Notes under the pieces: model-generated
Seen by the model: only the letters and a program-made list of their open reading frames with translations
The model's database searches: none
Told to the model about the DNA's origin: nothing
Assembly: GCF_019969725.1 (NCBI RefSeq)
Contig: NZ_JAHXYW010000003.1
Span: 62,001-126,000 of the forward strand
DNA: 64,000 nt
Direction: 5' to 3'
DNA from: Neobacillus bataviensis
Lineage (GTDB): Bacteria > Bacillota > Bacilli > Bacillales_B > DSM-18226
Part shown: piece by piece, positions 36,312 to 46,061 of the stretch
Layout of the letters: the number at the start of each line of letters is the position of its first letter
Numbering within the stretch: the first letter of the stretch is position 1
Position numbers and translations under genes: made by a program

Positions 36312-37949
36312 ATGAAAAATCTGGTTTCCTCCCTTCGTTTGCATAATCGTTTTCTGTTAACATTACTATTGGCCGCTATTTTCATCTGGAGTCTTTTCTC
36401 CATTAAATGGAATGCTGACTTATTTCATGCAGGTGGTATTCCCACCATGCTGCAGATTTTTGAAGGTCTGTTTCATCCGGATCTTTCACCAGATATTTTA
36501 ATGAAGGGCTTAGAGGCCGCCTGGATAACCCTGGCTTATGCTGTCGCCGGTATGTCACTTGCTATCATATATGCGTTTGTCGTTGGTATTCTTGCTTCCG
36601 GAACGTTAACTTCGAGAAGGGTTGCCCGTCTTACATCTAAGGTATTTTTTAGGGGTGTTTTAGGATTTACCCGTTCCATCCATGAGCTCATTTGGGCCTG
36701 GCTTTTTGTCGCTGCGGTCGGGTTGTCTCCTTATGCGGCCATTTTTGCACTTGCCATTCCTTATGGCGGGATACTTGGACGGATTTTTGCTGATATGTTA
36801 AATGATGTCCCTATCGAGCCAATTAAGGCTTTAAAATCCACTGGCGCTTCCAGGCTTCAAACTCTTATTTATGGATATCTTCCCCTCGTTTGGGCGGATC
36901 TTATCAGCTACACAATGTACCGGTTCGAGTGCTCGATCCGTTCCTCTGCGATTATGAGTTTTGTAGGTCTTGGAGGGCTGGGTTACCAAATTCAGCTATC
37001 GCTTGCTGATTTGAAATATGATCAAGTTTGGACTTATGTATTTTTTCTAATTGGGCTTGTTTTATTAGTTGATGTTTGGAGTAATTCGGTGCGAAAAGCG
37101 CTAACGGAACGAAAGCGCCGAAGAGGATTCAGCCCTGGCTGGGGTTCATCTCTTTTCACAATTCTACTAATTATCGGTTCTTGGGTATTTATTACTAGCG
37201 GTGATAAGGCAAATTTATTGGAACTGCTATCGGATAAAAATCTTGAATATGCGAAAAAGTTCTTTGGAGGCCTAGTTGGGGTGAACGAAAAACACCCTGC
37301 ATTTTTGGTGGCAAGCGGTTGGTCATCTGCTTTAAAATTGACACTGGAAACTCTCGAGATGAGTATTATGGCAATTGGTTTTGCAACGATTGCTGCCTTT
37401 ATTACGGTTATTCCGGCTGCTAGAAATATGGCCAATGGAAGCCTGACGTCAGAAAAAAAATGGTATAACTGGCCCCTCTTCGGAATTGTTCGGATTATTT
37501 ATGTTTTTTCACGGGCGGTCCCCGAGCTAGTTTGGGCGATGATGATTATTTTTATTTTTAAACCAGGGCTTTTGCCTGGAGCGATTGCACTTGCGCTTCA
37601 CAATTTTGGTATTCTTGGGAAGCTGTGGGCGGAGGTCATTGAAGATATGGATCCCAGACCCATTCGTAATTTAGCATCTGCTGGTGCGTCTAAAATTCAA
37701 ATTTTGTTTTACGGCATCCTTCCAACCGTGTTACCGCGATTTCTGACCTATATTCTTTATCGTTGGGAAGTCATCATGAGGACAACGATTGTGGTAGGAT
37801 TTGTCGGTGCTGGTGGTTTAGGAATGGAATTTAAATTGGCGATGAGCTTTTTTCAATATACCGAGATTACCTTATTGTTGTTATGCTATATGATTCTTGT
37901 CATTATTGCCGATTTTACGTCGGAGAGTACGAGAAAAGCCGTTAGGTAA
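36312..37949 (+). CDS. Double PhnE-like ABC permease
   Basis: 545-residue membrane protein made of two PhnE-type halves (about 1-265 and 285-545). Each half has several helices and its own EAA-like coupling loop: EPIKALKSTGASRLQTLIYGYLPL in the first and RPIRNLASAGASKIQILFYGILPT in the second, followed by MSFVGLGGLGYQ and VGFVGAGGLGME. A fused permease supplies both channel halves. It completes the transporter with the two genes upstream. Confidence 0.87.
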   Translation: MKNLVSSLRLHNRFLLTLLLAAIFIWSLFSIKWNADLFHAGGIPTMLQIFEGLFHPDLSPDILMKGLEAAWITLAYAVAGMSLAIIYAFVVGILASGTLTSRRVARLTSKVFFRGVLGFTRSIHELIWAWLFVAAVGLSPYAAIFALAIPYGGILGRIFADMLNDVPIEPIKALKSTGASRLQTLIYGYLPLVWADLISYTMYRFECSIRSSAIMSFVGLGGLGYQIQLSLADLKYDQVWTYVFFLIGLVLLVDVWSNSVRKALTERKRRRGFSPGWGSSLFTILLIIGSWVFITSGDKANLLELLSDKNLEYAKKFFGGLVGVNEKHPAFLVASGWSSALKLTLETLEMSIMAIGFATIAAFITVIPAARNMANGSLTSEKKWYNWPLFGIVRIIYVFSRAVPELVWAMMIIFIFKPGLLPGAIALALHNFGILGKLWAEVIEDMDPRPIRNLASAGASKIQILFYGILPTVLPRFLTYILYRWEVIMRTTIVVGFVGAGGLGMEFKLAMSFFQYTEITLLLLCYMILVIIADFTSESTRKAVR

Positions 37950-38010
37950 TGTGAAAATAAAAATTCACTGCGTTAACGAAAACAAGTTTTGTTTAATAAT
38001 CCATAGTTTT

Positions 38011-38040
38011 TATAGATCTTTTAAAAAGGTCTATTTTTTT
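38011..38040 (+). terminator. Terminator of the PhnDCE-like operon
   Basis: TAGATCTTTT/AAAAGGTCTA stem followed by T7. Confidence 0.8.
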
Positions 38041-38092
38041 GTAGCTATCCAAGTGTAAAAAGTGGCAAAGTGCCAGTGAAACGGAATTTTGA

Positions 38093-38132
38093 AGGTCCAC
38101 AGGCACTCTGGGAGGTTGACAGTGCCCGGACA
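38093..38132. repeat. Palindromic intergenic element
   Basis: GTCC-ACA-GGCACT ... AGTGCC-CGGAC: a nested inverted repeat in noncoding DNA, of the kind often dispersed in Bacillus genomes. No second copy was seen in this window. 38133-38286 holds nothing else recognisable. Confidence 0.45.
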
Positions 38133-38286
38133 GCTAAATTTTAAGCATTCATAGACAATCCGAACCTTTGACTTCCTGGCTAATTCCTAAACTATCCCCG
38201 TCCCTCTCTGATATCACAAAGTTACAAATGACTATCAACTACCTATCATTATGCTAGCAATATGCTACCGCTTTGATAAAACCTTA

Positions 38287-38706
38287 TTAGCTCGGCTTTT
38301 TAGTCTCATCTTTAGGTGGCTGTTGTGCCTTCCTCACCAATTTCCCCCCATTAAAATGTCTGCCATAAGCAGTGACAATCTCCGCTGCTTCCAGGTTGGG
38401 ATGCGGCCATTTGCCTTCCAGGTCAAAAAGTAGGACTGTTCTTTTCCGCTATAAAAATCCGCAGCTAAAGGATTTTCGGGCGAAATTGTGCATGCCGCTT
38501 GTCCGAAAGGAATTCATGTCTTTCCCCGCCTCCCAAACCGTCATCGTTTGACCTATGCCGCCATCGAGCTGCCCCTTAAGCTCGGCATAAAGTAAATTCT
38601 TGTTTTTACTCATCGCTTTCATTATCATTTGATTTAAAAATCCATTAATGATTAAACGTGGAATGTTAAATTGTTCTCCCCTTGACCGATAAAACAGCAG
38701 TTGGAG
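38287..38706 (-). pseudogene. Decayed gene, monooxygenase-like (dimeric alpha/beta barrel) remnant
   Basis: Minus-strand translation gives SRGEQFNIPRLIINGFLN, NLLYAELKGQLDGG, QTMTVWEAGKDMNSFRTSG and MHNFARKSFS, then an in-frame TAG. After it, reading must change frame for DFYSGKEQSYFLTWKANGR, then return for EAAEIVTAYGRHFNGGKLV before TAATAA. No start codon remains. The VWEAGKDMNSFRTSGxH motif resembles small alpha/beta-barrel monooxygenase-like proteins; the family is uncertain. Clearly disrupted at more than one place. Confidence 0.6.
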
Positions 38707-38807
38707 GAATTTGAAGATATAAATTAATTATTCAAAAGCTTGTATTAATCCAACGATTTCCATTATCCTAATGAATAGAACAACTAGTTTTGGGAGTGAA
38801 GATACAT

Positions 38808-39980
38808 TTGCAAACAAAAGCAGCTTTGCCAATATTATTTGTAGTGATGTTTTTGGTAATGGTGGGGTTCGGAATCATTATTCCTGTTTTACCCTTTTAT
38901 GCCGAAGAAATTGGGGCTAGTCCCACAGAATTAGGACTGTTAATGGCAGTTTATTCGTTCATGCAGCTCATCTTTGCGCCAATGTGGGGACGTTTATCCG
39001 ATCGGATTGGCCGAAAGCCTGTGATGATGATTGGGATTACTGGACTTGCGCTATCCTTTTATATTCAAGCAATCTCAACAGAGCTTTGGATGTTATTTGC
39101 CGCAAGGATCATTGGTGGCACCCTCTCATCAGCCAATATGCCGACGGCGATGGCATATGTTGCTGATATTACAACAGAAGAAAACCGTGGGAAAGGCATG
39201 GGCATCGTAGGAGCAGCAGTAGGTTTAGGATTTGTATTTGGTCCGGCAATTGGCGGTATTTTTTCAAAAATTAGTTTGAGTATGCCGTTTTATCTTGCCA
39301 GCGGTTCTTCTTTGATTACCTTGATCCTTGTATTTCTTTTATTAAAAGAATCAAAACTCAATAAGAATGACTCTATAGAAAAAAGGCGCTCCATTTGGGG
39401 GGCATTTAATCGGGATGTCGCAGTTTTGTTTTTTGTGCAATTATTAATTTCCTTATCCCTCTCTGGCCTTGAAGCAACCTTTGCCTATTTTGCGGCTAAA
39501 AAAGCGGGCTTAAATTCTACAGAGCTCGGATATATTTTTATGATCATGGGGTTTGTGGGAGCGATGGTCCAGGGCGGCTTAGTCGGAAGGATGACGAAAA
39601 AATACGGTGAGCCTTCTGTAATTCAAGTCGGAATCATTGTTTCAGCCCTCGGGTTTGGTTTAATATTACTGGTGAATAGCTTTACTACTGCTGCTATCTT
39701 TTTATCTATTTTTGGGATCGGAAATGGTGTAATACGTCCGAGCGTCTCTTCCCTGCTTACAAAAACATCAACAGCAGGACATGGCAGTGCCACTGGACTG
39801 CTTTCTTCCTTTGATTCATTAGGAAGGATCATTGGCCCGCCATTAGGGGGGTGGCTGTTTTCATTAGCGATAGGCCTCCCTTATATTTCAGGTGTGATTA
39901 TATCCATGGCAGCTCTTATTCTCTTTTTTCTTTTCCGCCCTCAGGTAAGTACGGTAAAGACGACAAACATGCAAAATTAA
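38808..39980 (+). CDS. MFS drug/proton antiporter
   Basis: 390-residue major facilitator protein with 12 hydrophobic segments. Motif A GRLSDRIGRKPVMM follows helix 2, and the helix-5 antiporter motif appears as GAAVGLGFVFGPAIGG, typical of DHA1 multidrug efflux pumps (YqjV/Bmr/TetA group). A TTG start preceded by GGGAGTG is chosen; an upstream TTG or GTG in frame is possible. Substrate unknown. Confidence 0.83.
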   Translation: MQTKAALPILFVVMFLVMVGFGIIIPVLPFYAEEIGASPTELGLLMAVYSFMQLIFAPMWGRLSDRIGRKPVMMIGITGLALSFYIQAISTELWMLFAARIIGGTLSSANMPTAMAYVADITTEENRGKGMGIVGAAVGLGFVFGPAIGGIFSKISLSMPFYLASGSSLITLILVFLLLKESKLNKNDSIEKRRSIWGAFNRDVAVLFFVQLLISLSLSGLEATFAYFAAKKAGLNSTELGYIFMIMGFVGAMVQGGLVGRMTKKYGEPSVIQVGIIVSALGFGLILLVNSFTTAAIFLSIFGIGNGVIRPSVSSLLTKTSTAGHGSATGLLSSFDSLGRIIGPPLGGWLFSLAIGLPYISGVIISMAALILFFLFRPQVSTVKTTNMQN

Positions 39981-40052
39981 TCGATAGGCATATGTGGATA
40001 GGACATGCATAAAATGGTTGCAAGAATATATTTGATAAAAGGAGTCCGGCGC

Positions 40053-40376
40053 ATGAAAAACAAAACCGTCATTAGTGTATTTTTCCTTTTAGTCATATTA
40101 GGTTTTGCAGCCTATTTAGATTCACCTTATTCATTTATTAACAACAATTACGCCTATTCCGACGACCAGCCTGTTTTGGCTCAGCCTGTTGAGGTTGAAA
40201 AACCCGAAAATGTTCCTGAATTGGTAGATAAACTGGAAAAAACGAAAAAGGAAGATGGGTATATTATCGAAACCTACGAGGAATACGAGGTCTATAAAGA
40301 TCAGAACGGGAAAGTAATCAAAAGTGAACCAACAGGAAAAACAGAAACGCTAAAATACTGGGATTATAAAGATTAA
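40053..40376 (+). CDS. Secreted or anchored protein of unknown function
   Basis: 107-residue protein with an N-terminal hydrophobic segment (residues 5-22) and an acidic, Glu/Lys-rich remainder ending KTETLKYWDYKD. AAAGGAG sits 8 bases ahead of the ATG at 40053; longer in-frame starts lack a ribosome site. No known domain seen. Confidence 0.65.
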   Translation: MKNKTVISVFFLLVILGFAAYLDSPYSFINNNYAYSDDQPVLAQPVEVEKPENVPELVDKLEKTKKEDGYIIETYEEYEVYKDQNGKVIKSEPTGKTETLKYWDYKD

Positions 40377-40402
40377 GACCGCTCTATTGAGCGGCCTTTT
40401 TT
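40377..40402. terminator. Terminator between convergent genes
   Basis: ACCGCTC-TATT-GAGCGGC stem followed by T7 on the plus strand; the minus-strand selO ends beside it. Confidence 0.75.
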
Positions 40403-40404
40403 TA

Positions 40405-41874
40405 TCATGTACCGCAGTAGGTACGGTATGGTAGGTTGGATGGTGCAGGCAGTGAGCAGTATTCCTCGTTTTTAGGCGACACTGTGTATGGGTTTGAAAG
40501 AACCTGAAGGAGACTTTCCATCACACTGAAGTCTCCCTGATTGACAGCGGCATCCAGCGCCTCCTCAACACGGTGATTACGTGGGATCACTGCAGGATTT
40601 GAGTTTCGCATCAATTGCAGTGAGGCTTCTTTTGACTCCTGCTGTCTGTTTAGTCTTTCCTCCCACTGCTTATGCCATTGAATAAATTCTGGTGTTCCAA
40701 ACATTGCCGTTTCCTCCGGCTTAGCCATAGTTAGGGCTCTGAAGGTATTTGTATAGTCGGCACGATATTTCTGCATCATGCCTAGGAGATCATCGATTAA
40801 GGAATTATCCACCGCTTCTTCGTTAAATATTCCTAGTTTTGCTCTCATTCCCTCAAGCCAATATCCACGATACAACTCCATGTAGTCTGCTATCGCCTCT
40901 TGGGCTATTTTGACCGCCTCATTCTCATCTTCATGGAGCAGCGGCAGAAGAGTTTCTGCAAATCGAGCGAGATTCCATCCGCCAATATATGGCTGATTGC
41001 CGTATGCATAGCGGCCTTGTTGGTCAATCGAGCTGAAAACTGTATCCAGGTCGTACGTATCCATGAAAGCGCACGGGCCATAATCGATGGTTTCACCGCT
41101 AATGGTCATGTTATCGGTGTTCATTACCCCGTGAATAAAACCAACCAGCTGCCATTTTGCAATCAGTTTGGCCTGACGCTTAATGACTTCCTTAAGGAGT
41201 GACAGATATTGCCCCTCGCCTGATTCAACTTCTGGATAATGGCGGTCAAGTGCATAATCAGCCAGTAGTCTTAGATCTTCTACAGTTCCCCAATTTGCTG
41301 CATACTGAAAAGTACCAACCCGCAAATGACTGGCAGCCACACGGGTCAAAATAGCACCCGGCAGGTAGGTTTCACGGATAACTGGTTCACCCGTCTCCAC
41401 CACAGCGAGGCTTCGGGTCGTCGGGATACCCAGTGCATGCATGGCTTCGCTGATAATGTATTCGCGCAGCATCGGTCCAAGTGCTGCCCTGCCATCACCC
41501 CCGCGGGAGTATGGCGTCCTCCCTGCCCCCTTCAGTTGAATATCAAACCGTTCCCCTTTAGGGTTGATTTGTTCGCCAAGCAGCAAAGCACGCCCGTCCC
41601 CTAACTTGGTAAACCCGCCAAACTGATGACCAGCATATGCTTGTGCAAGCGGTGCTGCCCCTTCCGGTATTCGATTTCCGGCAAAAACGGCAACACCATC
41701 TTCGTCTTGTAACGAGTCGGCCTTCAATCCAAGTTCTTTTGCCAATGCGCCATTTAGTATAATCAACTTTGGTGAACGGACTGGAGTTGGTGTTTGGCTT
41801 GTAAAAAATATTTTAGGCAGACGAGCATAACTATTGTCAAAGTTCCAATCTGTTTCTTTTATTTCTTTTCTCAT
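40405..41874 (-). CDS. selO: Protein adenylyltransferase SelO (YdiU family)
   Basis: Pseudokinase-fold enzyme that transfers AMP to proteins. 489 residues with family motifs [70 protein letters not shown] (metal/nucleotide site) and the C-terminal PYRTYCGT. The C-terminal residue that is Sec in animal SelO is Cys here; the stop is an ordinary TGA at the natural end. Despite its name it is not part of Sec synthesis. Confidence 0.95.
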   Translation of the reverse strand: MRKEIKETDWNFDNSYARLPKIFFTSQTPTPVRSPKLIILNGALAKELGLKADSLQDEDGVAVFAGNRIPEGAAPLAQAYAGHQFGGFTKLGDGRALLLGEQINPKGERFDIQLKGAGRTPYSRGGDGRAALGPMLREYIISEAMHALGIPTTRSLAVVETGEPVIRETYLPGAILTRVAASHLRVGTFQYAANWGTVEDLRLLADYALDRHYPEVESGEGQYLSLLKEVIKRQAKLIAKWQLVGFIHGVMNTDNMTISGETIDYGPCAFMDTYDLDTVFSSIDQQGRYAYGNQPYIGGWNLARFAETLLPLLHEDENEAVKIAQEAIADYMELYRGYWLEGMRAKLGIFNEEAVDNSLIDDLLGMMQKYRADYTNTFRALTMAKPEETAMFGTPEFIQWHKQWEERLNRQQESKEASLQLMRNSNPAVIPRNHRVEEALDAAVNQGDFSVMESLLQVLSNPYTVSPKNEEYCSLPAPSNLPYRTYCGT

Positions 41875-41911
41875 TCGGTTCTCCCTTCCTTTCTTGAAAT
41901 AAAGAAATGAA

Positions 41912-42571
41912 TTACGCGTTTAAATCAAAACGTTCCCCAGTCACAAGGTAGATAACATGTTCGGCGATGTTCGTCGAATGATCCGCAATTCTTTCAATGT
42001 ATCTGCACACAAATGCTAACTGTGTAATTTGATTCGTTTGTGCAGGATATTTCTGTATATAGCCCATAAGTTCTTTAACTAAAGTTCCGTACATTTCATC
42101 CACTTTGTCATCTTTTTTAGCGCATTCCTTTGCGAGATCAACATCTTCTGAGAGGAAGGCTTTTAAAGAATCACTTAGCATGTCTAAGGCGAGATCCATC
42201 ATTTTGGGAATGTCGACAATTTCTTTAATATGTTTTTCTTTCCCTATATGCAAGGTTGACTTTGCAATATTAACGGCATTATCAGCAATTCGTTCTACCT
42301 CAGAAGAAATTTTTAACGCAACAACAATTTTTCTAAGGTCCCTGGCCACCGGAGATTCCTTTGCAATTAAAATAATCGCTTTATTGTTAATTTCATGTTC
42401 TAACTCATCAATAATTGTATCATTATTAATGATTTCATTCGCTTTTTCAATATCCTGATTTATGAGGGTGTTAATACTTTCTTTAATAGCATGTTCCGAT
42501 TTATGAGCCATTTCCATAAGCATATCTTTTAATTGTTTTAAATTACTATCGAAATTTAATCTTGTGATCAT
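41912..42571 (-). CDS. phoU: Phosphate transport regulator PhoU
   Basis: 219-residue all-helical protein of two PhoU three-helix repeats; metal-binding motifs [14 protein letters not shown] and [17 protein letters not shown] are both present. The start [11 protein letters not shown] follows AAAGGAGG; upstream in-frame codons belong to the end of pstB. Last gene of the pst operon; in other bacteria it links Pst to PhoR signalling. Confidence 0.95.
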   Translation of the reverse strand: MITRLNFDSNLKQLKDMLMEMAHKSEHAIKESINTLINQDIEKANEIINNDTIIDELEHEINNKAIILIAKESPVARDLRKIVVALKISSEVERIADNAVNIAKSTLHIGKEKHIKEIVDIPKMMDLALDMLSDSLKAFLSEDVDLAKECAKKDDKVDEMYGTLVKELMGYIQKYPAQTNQITQLAFVCRYIERIADHSTNIAEHVIYLVTGERFDLNA

Positions 42572-42584
42572 TTTTGTACCTCCT

Positions 42585-43358
42585 TTAACCAAATCTTCCT
42601 GTAATATATCCTTCCGTACGTTCATCACTTGGATTTGAGAAAATCTTTTCGGTTTTATCGAGCTCAATTAATTCACCCATCAAAAAGAAAGCAGTTTGAT
42701 CCGAAACCCTAGACGCTTGCTGCATATTGTGTGTAACAATCACAATCGTATATTTCTCCTTCAGTTCTAAGATTAATTCTTCAATCTTAAGGGTTGAAAT
42801 AGGGTCAAGGGCCGAGGTTGGTTCATCCATAAGTAAGACATCCGGTTTTGTTGCAAGGGCTCTTGCAATGCACAACCTTTGCTGCTGTCCGCCAGATAGA
42901 CCAAGTGCTGGAGCATTTAATCGATCCTTTACTTCGTCCCATAAGGCTACATCCATTAAAGACTTGGTTACAATCTCTTCAAGATGGGTCTTTCTTTTGA
43001 TTCCGTGGATCCTTGGTCCGTAAGCTACATTATCAAAAATCGATTGAGGAAAAGGATTTCCTTTTTGAAAAACCATACCCACATTTTTTCGCAGTTCTAC
43101 TAGATCCATTTTTTCATTTAAGATATTTTGGCCATTATAATTAATTTCTCCTGTCATCTTAACATTCGGAACATAATTAATCATCAAGTTCAACGTCTTG
43201 ATAAAAGTTGACTTTCCACAGCCGGAAGGACCAATAATTGCAGTTACTTCTTTTTTGTTAATCGGGAAGTTTATTTTTTTTAATGCATGATGCTCACCAT
43301 ACCATAAATTCAAATCATTAATTTGAAAAACCTGTCTATGTACCGTTATGGCAGACAT
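42585..43358 (-). CDS. pstB: Phosphate ABC transporter ATPase PstB (copy 2)
   Basis: 257-residue ATPase: Walker [11 protein letters not shown] loop VFQKGNPFP, signature [15 protein letters not shown], Walker [15 protein letters not shown] loop THNMQQA. Starts after AGGGAGG, 12 bases behind the first pstB. Two consecutive pstB genes are also known in B. subtilis (pstBA-pstBB). Confidence 0.95.
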   Translation of the reverse strand: MSAITVHRQVFQINDLNLWYGEHHALKKINFPINKKEVTAIIGPSGCGKSTFIKTLNLMINYVPNVKMTGEINYNGQNILNEKMDLVELRKNVGMVFQKGNPFPQSIFDNVAYGPRIHGIKRKTHLEEIVTKSLMDVALWDEVKDRLNAPALGLSGGQQQRLCIARALATKPDVLLMDEPTSALDPISTLKIEELILELKEKYTIVIVTHNMQQASRVSDQTAFFLMGELIELDKTEKIFSNPSDERTEGYITGRFG

Positions 43359-43370
43359 ACGATTCCTCCC

Positions 43371-44159
43371 TTATCCAAACCTTCCTGAAATGTACTCTTC
43401 TGTCTTTTTTTGTGAAGGATTGGTAAATATTTTTTCCGTTAAATCATATTCAATCAAATCACCGCTTAAGAAGAAAGCTGTTTTATCGGAAATACGAGAT
43501 GCCTGCTGCATATTATGGGTTACAATTATTATTGAATAGTCCTTTTTTAATTCTACGATAAGATCTTCAACCTTTCCGTTAGAAATTGGATCTAGAGCGG
43601 AAGAAGGTTCATCTAAGAGCATAACGGTTGGTTTCATCGCGATCGTTCTTGCAATGCAAAGACGTTGCTGCTGTCCGCCTGAAAGACCAAGTGCTGATTT
43701 ATGAAGACGATCCTTTACTTCTTCCCACAATGCCGCCTTTCGCAGGCTTTCCTCAACGATTTCATCAAGCATGATTTTCTTTCTCGTTCCTGCAAACTTT
43801 ATAGCGTGGGTTATATTTTCATAAATCGATTTAGGAAAAGGATTCGGTTTTTGAAAGACCATTCCAATTTCTTTTCGTAATGCAACAACATTTATTTGAT
43901 CAGATAATATATTTAGATCCTCATAAATGATTTCTCCCTTTGCATGTGCTCCAGGAATAAGATCATTCATCCTATTGATGCTTCTTAAAAAAGTGGACTT
44001 TCCACAACCAGACGGACCGATGAGAGCGGTTACGGAATTTTTTTCAATATCCAATGAAATCCCATTAACAGCTCGTTTTTCTCCATAAAAAATCTCTAAG
44101 TTTTTTACTTGTAGAATATGATTACTTTGCAAATTCAAAAGACTTTCAACCGCTTCCAT
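43371..44159 (-). CDS. pstB: Phosphate ABC transporter ATPase PstB (copy 1)
   Basis: 262-residue ATPase with [46 protein letters not shown] and THNMQQA. It is a paralogue of the following gene and lies 19 bases behind pstA. It powers uptake through PstA/PstC. Confidence 0.95.
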   Translation of the reverse strand: MEAVESLLNLQSNHILQVKNLEIFYGEKRAVNGISLDIEKNSVTALIGPSGCGKSTFLRSINRMNDLIPGAHAKGEIIYEDLNILSDQINVVALRKEIGMVFQKPNPFPKSIYENITHAIKFAGTRKKIMLDEIVEESLRKAALWEEVKDRLHKSALGLSGGQQQRLCIARTIAMKPTVMLLDEPSSALDPISNGKVEDLIVELKKDYSIIIVTHNMQQASRISDKTAFFLSGDLIEYDLTEKIFTNPSQKKTEEYISGRFG

Positions 44160-44178
44160 GATTTCTCACCTGCCTTTA

Positions 44179-45063
44179 TTAAGATGCTGTGATTTTCCGA
44201 TGAATCATACTTCCAATCCATCTTGCCAATAAATTAAAAATTAATACAGAAATAACTAAAACTGCAGCTGCACCGCTAGAGACCTCTTCTACATCCGGGA
44301 TTAAACCCTGAGTATTGACAGACCAAATGTGAACTGCCAGAGTTTCTGCTGGACGAAAAATATTTAATGGTGAGGTTTGAGAAAATGGATTCCAATTTGC
44401 GTAATCCAATCTTGGTGTGGACAAACCTGCAGTAAATAAAAGTGCAGCCGCTTCACCAAATACCCTTCCTGAAGCAAGGATGATTCCTGTTAAAATAGTG
44501 GGGAATGCACTTGGCAATATGACGGTTTTAATCGTGTGCCAATGTGTAATTCCTAATGCAAGGCTGGCCTCTTTCAAATCTCTTGGGACAGATCGGATAG
44601 CGTCCTCACTTACACGAACTATAACGGGTAAGTTAAACACTGTAAGTGCTAATGCTCCCCCTAATATGGTATAGCCCCACCCTGTTAAATTAACAAACAT
44701 CAATAAACCAAACATGCCTATTACAATGGAAGGAAGCGAGGCTAAAACTTCAATGCAAGAACGAATAATGTCCGTAACCTTTCCTGGTTTAGCATACTCT
44801 GCCATATAAATTCCGCCGCCAATCCCTAGTGGTACGGCAATCAACATCGTAATAAACAGGACATAAAACGAATTAAATAATTGATCGCGGATTCCCCCGC
44901 CCGCCCTTACGTTGGAGGAAGGACCTGTTATGAAATCAAGGGAGATGTTTTTTAATCCGTTTACCAAAATATAGTAAAATAAACCGACTAGTATTGAAAT
45001 AATAACAAGTGCAATGACATAAAAGACAACTGAAGCTAATCGATCAGCAGATTTAGCATTCAT
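44179..45063 (-). CDS. pstA: Phosphate ABC transporter permease PstA
   Basis: 294-residue permease with six helices; the binding-protein-dependent transport loop reads DLKEASLALGITHWHTIKTVILPSA. The start at MNAKSADRL follows AAGGAGGA and overlaps the pstC stop by one base (TAATG), so the two are coupled. Confidence 0.94.
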   Translation of the reverse strand: MNAKSADRLASVVFYVIALVIISILVGLFYYILVNGLKNISLDFITGPSSNVRAGGGIRDQLFNSFYVLFITMLIAVPLGIGGGIYMAEYAKPGKVTDIIRSCIEVLASLPSIVIGMFGLLMFVNLTGWGYTILGGALALTVFNLPVIVRVSEDAIRSVPRDLKEASLALGITHWHTIKTVILPSAFPTILTGIILASGRVFGEAAALLFTAGLSTPRLDYANWNPFSQTSPLNIFRPAETLAVHIWSVNTQGLIPDVEEVSSGAAAVLVISVLIFNLLARWIGSMIHRKITAS

Positions 45064-45983
45064 TACATCTTCCTCCTTGAAGATAAATAACGTATGAGGA
45101 GAATAAATGCGAACGACATGATTAATAAGATTAATCCCATTGACCAAAGAGTATTATTTTCCACACTTCCATATGTGGTGTGGCCCATATTTAACGTAAT
45201 AATGGTTGTCAACGTTGCGGACGCATCCAGTAAACTTGAAGGCAAATTCTTTACGTTACCAATAACCATTTGAACAGCTAAAGCTTCTCCAAATGCTCTT
45301 GCCATCCCAAGTACAATTGCAGTGAGCAATGTTGGCATTGCTGCAGGAATGAGCACTTTTCGGATAGTTTGCCACCGTGTTGCACCAAGAGCATAAGAAC
45401 CTTCTCTTAAAGGCTTTGGCAAAGAGCTCATCGCATCTGTAGCAATGGTTGTTACGGTTGGGAGAATCATGACAGAAAGAACAATGGTTCCGGATAGCAG
45501 ACTAAATCCAAGTCCACCGACATTTTCCCTGATAAATGGAACTAATACTGTAAGTCCGATGAATCCATAAACAACAGAAGGAATTCCGACTAAAAGCTCA
45601 ATGACTGGCTGCAAAATTTTTCTTCCCCAAGATGGTGCAATTTCTGTCATAAAGATAGCTCCGCCAATCCCTAACGGTGCCGCTACTAGTGCCGAAAGAA
45701 AGGTTACAGCAAATGAACCGAAAATGAATGGTAATGTTCCGTATGCAGGCTTAGCTTGATTAGTAGGATTCCAGGTCTTACTCGTTAAGAACTCAATGAG
45801 ACTAACACCATTTTTAATAAAGGATTGCAAACCTTTTGTTCCTAAAAAAATCGTAATGGCAATAGTTGCAGAAATCATAATAACTGCACATAAAATAACA
45901 AGGACTTTTCCCCTGAATTCTCCTCCCAGCCTATCTTTTCCTGACTTTAATAGCCTTTCTTTTGCTGGAACCAGTTTTTCCAT
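45063..45983 (-). CDS. pstC: Phosphate ABC transporter permease PstC
   Basis: 306-residue permease: hydrophobic helices from residue 25, coupling loop PLREGSYALGATRWQTIRKVLIPAAMPT, and the GLGFSLLSGTIVLSVMILPT segment. Follows pstS by 78 bases that contain a stem-loop, then precedes pstA with a one-base overlap. Confidence 0.94.
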   Translation of the reverse strand: MEKLVPAKERLLKSGKDRLGGEFRGKVLVILCAVIMISATIAITIFLGTKGLQSFIKNGVSLIEFLTSKTWNPTNQAKPAYGTLPFIFGSFAVTFLSALVAAPLGIGGAIFMTEIAPSWGRKILQPVIELLVGIPSVVYGFIGLTVLVPFIRENVGGLGFSLLSGTIVLSVMILPTVTTIATDAMSSLPKPLREGSYALGATRWQTIRKVLIPAAMPTLLTAIVLGMARAFGEALAVQMVIGNVKNLPSSLLDASATLTTIITLNMGHTTYGSVENNTLWSMGLILLIMSFAFILLIRYLSSRRKM

Positions 45984-46015
45984 ATTGCACCAAACACCCC
46001 TAAATTACGTCGTAA

Positions 46016-46041
46016 GGGTAAATGTGCATTCACATTTACCC
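46016..46041 (-). promoter_or_regulatory. Stem-loop between pstS1 and pstC
   Basis: GGGTAAATGTG-AATG-CACATTTACCC, a perfect 11-bp stem without a following T run. Probably a processing or stabilising hairpin that lets pstS accumulate over pstCAB; related hairpins close the other two pstS genes. Confidence 0.75.
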
Positions 46042-46061
46042 TATTTATTGCCGTATAATGA

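Noticed and set aside
38251..38433. Plus-strand 60-codon frame in the gap before the MFS gene
   Set aside because: No ribosome site; it is the shadow of the decayed minus-strand gene.
40405..41874. SelO as a third selenoprotein
   Set aside because: The C-terminal position is Cys (YCGT) and the final TGA is at the natural end with no conserved sequence after it.
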